Assembly (NCBI GenBank): GCA_012295275.1 | Contig: CM022665.1 | Location: 39,994,795 to 40,058,794, forward strand | DNA: 64,000 nt | Origin: Chrysomallon squamiferum | Lineage: Eukaryota > Mollusca > Gastropoda > Neomphalida > Peltospiridae | Reading direction: 5' to 3' | Shown here: one piece after another, positions 55,111 to 64,000 of the stretch | Layout of the letters: every line of letters starts with the position of its first letter | How positions within the stretch are numbered: position 1 is the stretch's first letter | Notes under the pieces: generated by a model | What the model saw: only the letters and a program-made list of their open reading frames with translations | Told to the model about the DNA's origin: nothing | Database searches by the model: none | Position numbers and translations under genes: made by a program

Positions 55111-56063
55111 CAACATTTACATAACGCAATTACCCTACACCTCCAACCAAACAAATATAATCAAATTACTTTAATTTACTTACATCAAACATTCCCGGAT
55201 TCAATTAACAATGGAAATGTTTGATAATTATTAAAATCAGCAAATAATTCCTTCAGACGAATCCGAATAATTTAATCAATCCCGAGATGCGGAAATAAAA
55301 CCGAAAGGTCAATATTTAAAAGAAGCTCGACAATGGCGACATTACGTTTTACGCTTATTATTCAAAAACACCTTCCGCATTGTGGAATACGCAATAATTT
55401 TTGTCTAAATAGCTCTAAGAATGCTTAAACATTTCTAAGGAATTGCAGCTATTAACTTAATACGCAGAATAAATATGTATGCAGATTCGTTTAAACATAG
55501 ATAATATTTATGAAGATGATCTGAAAAACGGAATCACCATGGCGATTTGAAACCGACTCAAGACGTACAACAGAAACTTAGTTTTATTTTCAATCCTTAA
55601 TGTTTCAAAGCTTTAAGCTTTTACGTTTATAGGTATAATAAAGAAGCGAGATCTGCGTTAAAGAGGAAGTCTTTTCATTTTGTGTAATTGAATTTAAAAT
55701 TTCTGTAGATAAATGGACGTTAGTGTTTTATTTATGGATCACTTTGTTTCATACAATATCTTTATTTTTGTTTTTCCTTTTTTATACGACAAGCTATCAG
55801 TTCGGTCAATCACAGATACTGTATTTTCACTAACCGCGAAGAACCAATGAAAACCAGCCTTCATTACGAATCTGAAAATCCCTGTCGGTGATTGGCTGAA
55901 ACCAACAAACTCGATGAAATATTGTGCATGTATACTGAGAAAAAAAACAAGAAAAAGAAAAAAAAAAAAAACATCTAAGGATCTCTTCAGAAGTCATAAA
56001 ATATTTAATACCATTACGCTACAATTGCTGTGCTGTATATAATATTTCTTTTTATAGTAAAAC

Positions 56064-56117
<54 letters not shown>

Positions 56118-56519
56118 AATAAATAAATAAAAAATTTTTTTTTTTTTTTTTTTTTAAATGAAGCCAGCAAATAAATAAAATAAATGTAATTGAATTTTAC
56201 AAAACCAGACAGAGAAGAAGATAAATGTTTTCAGAATAGTCTATATCATCCCTGCTTTCATCCCGTACGTGTTTGGCCCTCACTGGCCTACCTAGAGTAT
56301 GCTGTGCATGTCACGATCCCTGGGCTAGTATTTTCTATTTAAATTTGACTGGTATTTTTTTAGCTGATTTCATGGTAAAGTCATCTGTAAGATGGTATCC
56401 GATGTTTGGATAGGCGCGCAATTTCAGTCTTTGTTGTAGGATTCGGTATTTTCCGTAAAAAAAAAAACCCGCCCTGCCGGACCTTTTTCAAAAACCATTA
56501 TGATAGATGTTCGATAACA

Positions 56520-56559
<40 letters not shown>

Positions 56560-56587
56560 TTCCCCTCTCTTTGTATCTCTCTATCTT

Positions 56588-56618
<31 letters not shown>

Positions 56619-57070
56619 TTGTATGTGTTTTAATCACGACTGATATAAATTCATCGTCACATAATAATTTTATAAGACCTATAAACAACCTATTTGATAA
56701 GTAAAATAAAATGTTATTATTATATAAAGATTTTTCACGACAAAAATGACGTATGTAATTTTTTCTCTTTAATTTCCAGCAATATTTCTGTTTATCAAAA
56801 GACGTGGATAAAGTGCTAACTGTTCATTGTGTAATATTTCATAACAATTTGATTTTCGTCGACATATACGTCACATATAGGTTTTAATCAACAATTTTTC
56901 TTCTGGGTTTTATAAAGTTTTTCGTCCACGAGCTCAAATGATTTATTGTACTTGCTTCTTTATTTGTTTTGGCACCGGGGTGAAAATTTCAATGTAACTA
57001 TTTTCAGTTATTTGGCAGACTAACCACGGAATGAATCACAGAAACCAATTACGATTTCTTTTGAATCCTA
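55111..57070. other. Non-coding stretch
   Basis: AAT/AAAT 56063-56135, poly(T) about 56137-56155, AAT 56519-56557, (TG)n 56591-56620. The long unique stretch 55200-56030 shows no exon with both splice signals. Confidence 0.5.
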
Positions 57071-57537
57071 AAGGTGCGGTCACACTATGCGACTCAACAG
57101 TCTTCGTACAGTTCTATTTAAAACGACATCAATATTGACGGGTGTTGTGATCAAATCCTCACAATGCTTCTAAACAGAGACAGTTGTAGTCATAAATTCA
57201 CTTCAGCTTCTCTGCTCTTTACTAATCCTCCATATCACAAACACTAAAACGTACAAATAACACAAAGAGACAACACACTCGTATTAATCATATGCCCACG
57301 ACAGGCGTGGATCAGTCTTAAGTGGGAGTAAACCCGAATAAAATTATTGATCCACTGTTCTATTGATGCACGTATTGCAACGATCTGCAGCATCGATTTT
57401 GATTTAAATACTTCAAGATCGTTGAAAAATCGAATTCTTAGCGCTCTTATTGACTTTGCTGGGCTCCGAGTTGTAATATAATACATCTTGATCTCAGTTT
57501 CCAAGTGGTTGTTTTAAGTCGCAGAGTGACAAAGCTT
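57071..57537. mobile_element. Probable MITE with imperfect terminal inverted repeats
   Basis: Left end AAGGTGCGGTCACACTATGC followed by GACT. The right end read inward is AAGCTTTGTCACTCTGCGAC followed by T. About 16 of 21 aligned positions agree, centred on GTCACxCTxTGCGACT. The interior is non-repetitive and gives an 86-codon minus-strand frame of unknown meaning. No clear target duplication was found, so superfamily is open; the GTGCGGTCACAC type of end is seen in several invertebrate DNA-transposon families. Confidence 0.5.
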
Positions 57538-57731
57538 CTTAACTTTAAAAGGTTTATTACGTAAAGTCTAGACAAGTGAATTGTGCTTGTTTCTGATACT
57601 TACACAGGGAAACATATAACATAGAAATGTGTTAGGTCTCTGCAAACAGAAAGAGAAGAAAATGTGCATCGGGAATCGTCGACAAATACGTTGACACAAA
57701 AACCAAGATAGAAAAAAAAAATAACAGATGC

Positions 57732-58018
<287 letters not shown>

Positions 58019-58086
58019 AACAGACGGAAATAAGCTGACATAAATTAAATACACATTCTTACTAATAAAAATGAAACATTGAACAG

Positions 58087-58354
58087 TGTGAATAATGATA
58101 GCTGGAGAACACCAGCATCTTTTATCAGAAAATAAAAATATTTATTTGACGCAGGCGTGACTAAACATTTCACTTTAAGCTATTACGTGTTAGACGAAAT
58201 GGTGCAGCGATTTATCAGTCGTCTCTAATATAAATGCAAATAGGTCAAAGGAACCTTGTTATTGTTCGCGATATTGTAAATGAGAAAACAGATGTTTATA
58301 TCCATTTTATTTCCCTTTTAATCTATATTCTTAAAAACTTCTTCCAGTGTTAAT
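58087..58354 (-). repeat. Right arm of the inverted duplication
   Basis: Reverse complement of 50420-50767 without the (AAT)n insertion. Its right side (GTCAAAGGAACCTTGTTATT then GATATTGTAAATGAG) resembles the beginning of the tandem units that follow (GTCAAAGGAACCTGGTGAAA then GATATTGTAAACAAG), so the arm and the array are structurally linked. Confidence 0.9.
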
Positions 58355-58359
58355 ATCAC

Positions 58360-59011
58360 AGTCGTAAGTCAAAGGAACCTGGTGAAAGAGTGTGATATTG
58401 TAAACAAGATGTTTCGAAATCTATTTTTCTCCTGCACAAATTTGATAAAACTGTTTCTTACTTTGAAGTTGACGTCTGCTCACATAAAAGATGATGACTT
58501 TGGATAAAATGGTGGAATTATCACAGAAGAAGATACCTAAGTTGAATAATAAGGTAATAGAGTGTGATGTTGTAAACAGGATGTTTTGAAATATCTTTTT
58601 CCCATGCACAACATTTTAAAAATTGTTTCTTACTTTAAAGTTGACGTCTGGTCACAGAAAAAAATGGGGGAATTATCACGGAAGAAGATACATAAGTCGA
58701 ATAATAAGGTAATAGAGTATGATATTATAAACAAGAAATTTCGAAATCTATTTTTTCTCCTGCACAAATTTGATAAAACCGTTTCTTACTTTAAAGTTGA
58801 CGTCTGGTCACATAAAGGACGATGACTTCGGAAAAAAGGAGGAATTATCACAGAAGAAGATACATAAGTCGAATAATAAGAATTGTAAACGATGTTTTGA
58901 AATATCTTTTTCTCCTGCACAAATCTTATAAAACTGTTTCTTACTTTAAAGTTGACGTCTGGTCACATAACAAATGGTGGAATTACCACAGAAGATACAT
59001 AAGTCGAATAT
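58360..59011 (+). repeat. Tandem array, four units of ~130-175 bp
   Basis: Units at about 58383-58552, 58553-58707, 58708-58880 and 58881-59011. Each has GATATTGTAAACAAGATGTT-like start, TCTCCTGCACAAATTTGATA, TGTTTCTTACTTTAAAGTTG, ACGTCTGGTCACATAA, GGAATTATCACAGAAGAAGA and TACATAAGTCGAATAATAAG. Units differ by a 16-20 base segment (GATGATGACTTTGGATAAA) present in units 1 and 3 and absent in 2 and 4. This alternation implies a two-unit higher-order period. Frames crossing it are not conserved between units in phase, arguing against coding. Confidence 0.93.
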
Positions 59012-59089
59012 CATCATGTTGGATTGATCAAGTTAAGCCGTCGTATTCGAGTTAAACATAAACATTCGATTGAATGAATGAAAAGCAGT

Positions 59090-59134
<45 letters not shown>

Positions 59135-60286
59135 TAAAATTAAAATTAAAATAAATAAATAAATAAAAACAAAAAAAAACACAGCTAATTAACTAAATAA
59201 AATAGTATAGTAGTAGAAATAACTGCAATGACAATGATGATAATAACGATAATTATGATGATGATGATGATAATAATATAAATAATAATAATAATAACGA
59301 TGATAATGATGATGATGATGATAATAATAATAATAACAACAACAACAACAACATCATCAAAACAACAATAGAATTTACATTCTGTATTGATTTGTTTTTC
59401 TCTCTAGTATAAACATTACACGTTCTATTTGCTACTTCAATCTGATCTGTGGAATCCAAACTCAAAACTGAATGTTGGCGTCGCTTGAGTCTCTACTGAA
59501 TGTAAATTCTGGCATCAAATCAGAAAGAAACGACGACACAGCATAATAATGGAAGTGTATTGAGTATGAAAGTCAAAATTATATTAAACATAAATGACAT
59601 TACAGTAATAGAGCCATTTCACTTCGATAAAACTTAAATAGAAATGTCATTTAAAGGCAATAACTAAACCAAGGCAAAAGAATGTATTACGATTTTCGAC
59701 GTTACAGAGTTAAATAGTTAAATAAATGTTCTTACATATAAGAGGTTAATAACAATCTTCTGTAAAGAAAATGGCTTACTGAGTATAAAAAAAAAAAAAA
59801 AAACTGGATATTTAAAAAAAAAGAAAAAAAAAGTTAACAATCTTAATTTACATACCATTCCTCCACCATTCGTTTGAAGTGTTTATAAAATTGCACAAAA
59901 AAACTTTCTGTTATTCATTCGTTATTTTTCTTTCTTTCTGTTCATTTTATTTGTTCTTTATTTTTTTTTTTTTTTTTTTTTTTTTTCCGAATAGTAAAGT
60001 AAACTTCAACAAGGAATGCTAGACTTGCCACTTTCCAATCGATTTCTTTCTCAACTATTTTTTTTTTTTTTTTTCTTTTTTTAATGTTTAATATTTTTGT
60101 TCTTTCTTTTTTTTTTTTTTATTTATTTATTTTATTTTATTTTTTTTTTTATTTATTGTTCTTTCTTTCTATTTCTTTTTTCTTTTCTTCTTCTTCTTCT
60201 AATTATTATTATTAATTAATTAATTAATTAAAAGGAAAGACTACAAAGGTTAAAGGAAACAGAATAATAAAAACAACAACTACAAT

Positions 60287-60331
<45 letters not shown>

Positions 60332-60445
60332 AATAATAATAATAATTAAATGAGAAAAAAATTACTTTTGTTAAACTATGAAATCAAACATTTACGTTTT
60401 ATTTTTTTATTTATTTATTTTTTTTTTTTTAATATCTTAAACCAG
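59012..60445. other. Non-coding stretch
   Basis: AAT 59092-59134, mixed GAT/AAT/CAA 59225-59370, poly(A) and poly(T) near 59785-59830 and 59960-60000, T-rich 60058-60190, CAA triplets 60275-60330. No gene seen. Confidence 0.5.
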
Positions 60446-60532
60446 ACGAGTTTCGTTTTGCAAACATTGACTGATTTTGGTTCTGATACTGATTTCTTTA
60501 ATGGTATGAGTAGAAAGAAAGAATTCTTTAAA
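60446..60532 (+). CDS. Candidate 87-bp internal exon, function unknown
   Basis: A T-rich tract and AATATCTTAAACCAG precede 29 open codons that end at AAA before GTAAGTAT, an excellent donor. Reading: TSFVLQTLTDFGSDTDFFNG then MSRKKEFFK. The length is a multiple of three and both ends fall in phase 0 in this frame. Composition changes sharply from the T-rich flank to balanced codons. The acceptor is weakened because purines (AATATCTTAAA) sit between the T tract and the AG. Same strand and compatible phase as the candidate at 62110-62154. No family recognised. Confidence 0.42.
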
Positions 60533-62109
60533 GTAAGTATTTAATTAACAAAGTAATTATCTCTCTGTGTTTACCTTCACGTATCAGAATGATAGTTTTC
60601 CTAACAACAAAGAATCCCCCATGAATTACTTTTAATGATTTCTGATTAATGAAATTAGGAGTTTCTAAAGCTCTTCGGCCCAAAATTTAAAAAAACACAC
60701 ATTTTAATAAGAGTTAAATTTGCAAGAATCAAAATATGAATATGCAGCTTTAAAGCAACTTCAAAATAAAAAAAATAAAAAAAAAAAAAAAAAAAAAGAA
60801 AGAAAGAAAGAAAGAACCCCAACAAAACCAACAGAACAAAATAAAAAATAAAAACAATCGTTACAAAGTTTGAAAAAAATAAAAAATAATAAAATAAAAA
60901 GAAAAGCATTTTCAACAAGGAAAAATCTTTTGGGCAGACGTGATTATAAAAGACATTATTTCAAACAGATAAATACAAAAATAGCACTTTCTTCTTGCTC
61001 TTTGCACTGTTTTGCTCGACTTTGAGTTGCACTTTCATCACACACGTAAAAACCTTGTTACTGAAAGCCACCGAGGTGTTATTAAACAAACATATACATT
61101 CATTCTTTCACCGAGCTAATACAGGCTACGTTATTAATTTTATTTGACATTATATGGAAACAAATACGTACATTGGAAATTGCACACACATACACACAAA
61201 CACACTGACATACAAACACACACACACACATACACGACTGAAAAAATCACGTGTTTTTTATTTACGTAATTCAATATAACAGAAAAAAAAACAGAGAAAA
61301 AAAAAAAAAACGTTGATGTATTATTGTGTACATGGAATAGACATTTATCTGCTTTGTCGCCGCCACTAGAAAATTGATGATGAATTTTAACTTTGAGTTT
61401 ACGTTTTGTTTTTTTTTTTTTTTATTTCCGAAAAATAAAGTAAGAAAAATATCTGAGAGTAACGTTTGCCATTTCCATTTTGAAAATACATTCGAAATAG
61501 TACGTGATTCTGCGGAAGCAGATTTCCTGTTGTTGTGGTCGAATATGTCTGCTGCAGAATAATGGATTATTATTGTTTATTTTTTCTCAGAATTAAAGAA
61601 GGAAAAAAAATCATTTATATGTACTTTGCATGAAAAAAGAAGAAAAAAAAAACAACAACAACAACACATCCTTTATTAAATGCGTGGGAGGAATGGCTGG
61701 GATTGAAATAACCTATTAGTGCATACAAATTGAAGAGATTTGAACATGCGACCCATCGCACCTCGTTCCAACACTGACCAGTGCTTCCCAAACGAATGGA
61801 TTCGGAAAAGGTTATTCTTAATACATTATATTCAAAATGCTCCCTACCCCCACCCCACCCTGAGTTGCACACCCCACATTTGGAGAATTATGTGCTGGAG
61901 TTAGCGTGCATAATGTGAATTTGAATAGAAGAATCTTAACTAATGAATTAGGACTGTTTATTTTGTGTGTGTGCGTGCGTGTGTGTGTGTGTGTGCGCGT
62001 GTGTGTGTGCGTGCTCTTAGTCTCAAATTTAACACCAAAAAAAAAACTTCGTTGCAGCGTTCAAGTACCATTTTCATTACCGTTTGACTTTATTTTTGTT
62101 ACCTTGCAG
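60533..62109. other. Non-coding stretch or intron between candidate exons
   Basis: Poly(A)/GAAA 60770-60815, (CA)-rich 61181-61222, poly(A) 61297-61310, TG/CG repeat 61966-62012. A plus-strand frame at 61374-61562 after a T tract lacks a convincing donor and was not accepted. Confidence 0.45.
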
Positions 62110-62154
62110 GTGATAACTATGTACTCTACATCTAATTTTACTTCCAACAGACAG
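62110..62154 (+). CDS. Candidate 45-nt microexon
   Basis: TTATTTTTGTTACCTTGCAG is a near-ideal acceptor and the exon ends ACAG before GTAAGT, a consensus donor. Between them are 45 bases, exactly 15 codons in an open frame: VITMYSTSNFTSNRQ, with one N-glycosylation sequon (NFT) or, in an intracellular tail, a Ser/Thr-rich insert. Microexons of this size with phase-0 ends are typically alternatively included in neuronal genes. The internal ATG would also allow a first coding exon. Could be the next exon after 60446-60532. No family recognised. Confidence 0.48.
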
Positions 62155-62473
62155 GTAAGTTATTTGGGCTTTGTCTTAACCTTGGCTGCAGGTTTAATAT
62201 CTTTGTTATCGTTTCTTTATGGTCGAAATGTGTTACAGAAATACCTCGTTCACGTTTTGCTGCAGTAAAAATGTCAGATGTCCTGCATGTTTATGTATCG
62301 TTCTTCCACTTTGTGTGTACTTTATCTCAAGTGTTTTGGTTCAGTCAGTAATACATTTTTCAGTTACTACATGACTAAAGTTAAGGTGCATATGTGTAAA
62401 GATAATGTATACTGAACGAATACATGTCAAATCTGAATAGATGGTTTATAAATAATTGACTTTAATTTTTATA

Positions 62474-62510
62474 CTACTACTAGCGACACTCTTACTACAG
62501 CTACTACTAT

Positions 62511-62542
<32 letters not shown>

Positions 62543-62610
62543 GTGATATTATTACTGCTGCTGCTACTACTACTACTAATAATAATATTAACAGTAATAA
62601 GCAAAATATT
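62474..62610. repeat. (ACT)n / (AAT)n trinucleotide
   Basis: ACT triplets with GCT interruptions, followed by AAT/AAC triplets. Confidence 0.93.
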
Positions 62611-63479
62611 AACAATAATAACAAAAAAGATCAAAATAATAGATAGAAAATAAAACCAAAACTTCCAAGGCAGACTAAAGAATAAAATAAAATAAAGCAA
62701 AGCTATACAGTATCCTCCTCACTATAATTAAATAAATAAACAAATAAATAAATAAGTAACAAACACACATTACTTCGACAGTTTTATTGCATATGATGAA
62801 ATAGCCAAGATAAAATTTTGCTTACAATGATAATTTCCAAAAATTTCATATAATCCAAATACATACAAAGCTAAACACTTTTTTCCCCTGTGTAACAACA
62901 GCACTGCTGAATCTGTATAATCAATATCTGCATAAAGTAAACTTCAAGAGTTTTATAAAACAACAAAAGCAAGCATCACAAGGAGTAAATTACTTGTAAA
63001 TAGTCAGCACATAATAATATTAGCTTAAAAATTATACATTATGAAGTAAATATTGTATAGCTCTTTCTATATATATATATATTGTGCATTCAGTCACTAT
63101 AAACAGTGGCAAAATATGTTAACTAGATAAATATTCTGGACAACTTCCATTTCATCAAAAAAAAAAAAAAAAAAAAAACGAAAAAACATTGCTTTTGTTC
63201 ATTACTAAACACATTAGTTCACAGTTACGTTTTCATTTGAAATATTATTCAAAAAAGAATTTACTGTTTAAAAATAACAACTGTTATTTTATAGTACATG
63301 ATCACAAATAATTAGGAACACAGCACATCATCTTTAAATAAATTAAACTGTCAAAAAGATTTCTAGGAAAATATATGAATAATTTCACCCAGCTCCACGT
63401 GGAATGAAAACAAAAATATAACTTTAATTCAGTTTTGCTTTTGAATTATAACTCTTTTTTTTAATTTATTTTTATTTAT

Positions 63480-63480
<1 letters not shown>

Positions 63481-63517
<37 letters not shown>
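63481..63517. repeat. (TTAG)n tetranucleotide
   Basis: Nine or so perfect TTAG units, flanked by ATTT and ATT repeats. It lacks the second G of TTAGG and third of TTAGGG, so it is not telomeric sequence. Confidence 0.9.
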
Positions 63518-63518
<1 letters not shown>

Positions 63519-63555
63519 TTAATTATTATTATTACTATTACATTATTATTATTAT

Positions 63556-63597
<42 letters not shown>

Positions 63598-64000
63598 ATT
63601 TTAATTTTAATTTCCTGTTATTGGGGTGGGGTGGGGGAATTACCCCAATTCATTAAAAATTCATTTCCAGAATATTCAAAACAATTAACTATTCTACTCC
63701 CACATATATACTGGTTTTTAAAAGTGATGACTCGGATATATAAAAAACCAATAGTTAAAAAAATAATCTGAAAGAATTAATCATGATTGTCTGTTAGTCG
63801 CAAAGCATACGTTTTATGTAATGTAACAGCAAAATACTGGAAACGTATGGAGGACATCATGATATATGAAATAACAGATACTGAAATATGGAAGTATTAC
63901 TATTTCATATTTATTTATTTATTTATTTATCCTGCAATCACTATAAACAGTGGCAAGATATGATAACCAAATAAATTACTATATTTTCGGTCATTGACCA

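Larger units (their letters stand above)
62155..64000. other. Non-coding stretch to the window end
   Basis: ACT triplets 62474-62580, poly(A) 63156-63178, TTAG tetranucleotides 63481-63517, poly(T) about 63562-63593, ATTT about 63908-63930. Unique AT-rich DNA otherwise; a 39-bp direct repeat pair (63094 and 63938) is described in findings. No further exon recognised. Confidence 0.5.

Noticed and set aside
58586-59055. Two overlapping plus-strand frames with YFKVDVWSH repeats
   Set aside because: They arise from the tandem units at 58.36-59.01 kb; units differ in length by non-multiples of three and the frame is not kept across all four.
61374-61562. 62-codon plus-strand frame
   Set aside because: Starts in a T tract, no donor before the stop; likely chance.
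63481-63517. Telomere-like TTAG repeat
   Set aside because: The unit is TTAG, not TTAGG or TTAGGG, and lies amid other tetranucleotide repeats.

Overview
This 64 kb window is animal nuclear DNA: AT-rich, almost free of long complex reading frames, and packed with simple-sequence repeats. There are very long (CT)n/(GA)n tracts, (CA)n, AAT, AGT and ATTT families, and many A or T homopolymers of 20 to about 70 bases. Intron-exon structure with GT/AG signals, AATAAA, a pogo-type MITE, SINE-like elements and a neuropeptide-receptor exon all point to a metazoan. The receptor type and repeat style fit a lophotrochozoan, most likely a mollusc (a cephalopod or gastropod would not surprise me). Species assignment is inference only. 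There is no rRNA, intact tRNA, CRISPR array or operon.

Genes. The one confident gene is on the minus strand at 18464-18734: the first coding exon of a class A GPCR of the neuromedin-U / pyrokinin / CAPA receptor type. It runs from its ATG to the start of TM2 and ends in a perfect GTAAGT donor. No later GPCR exon is recognisable towards position 1, so intron 1 probably exceeds 18 kb and leaves the window. Several weaker exon candidates have coding-like composition and splice signals: minus 3232-3451 (terminal), minus 23371-23573 (terminal, with AATAAA about 220 nt downstream), minus 47424-47626, plus 16002-16217, plus 60446-60532 and plus 62110-62154 (45 nt, both splice sites near-consensus). 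The last two share a strand and a compatible phase and may belong to one plus-strand gene running off the right edge. None of these was assigned a function.

Repeats. Region by region: 1-18 kb holds CT/GA/TG tracts, a 45-bp repeat (7.5 kb) and a hierarchical CT/CTGT/CCCT array (15.1-15.8 kb). At 18-24 kb lie the GPCR exon, a microsatellite-linked sequence present three times, and the 23-kb terminal exon. At 26-31.5 kb are an AGT-type trinucleotide field, a 17-unit CA-rich minisatellite and a roughly 50-60 bp minisatellite. At 36.6 kb is a TA-flanked pogo/Tigger-like MITE, and at 39.4-40.1 kb a diverged ~110-bp AT-rich tandem array. From 47 to 53 kb there are two SINE-like copies and a CTATA pentanucleotide block. 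From 50.4 to 59.0 kb lies a large inverted duplication, whose right arm abuts four ~130-170 bp tandem units.

I found no clear evidence of a novel multi-gene system. The most distinctive unexplained structures are the 50.4/58.1 kb inverted repeat with its attached tandem array, the microsatellite-linked repeats around 19.7-21.3 kb, and the orphan exons.
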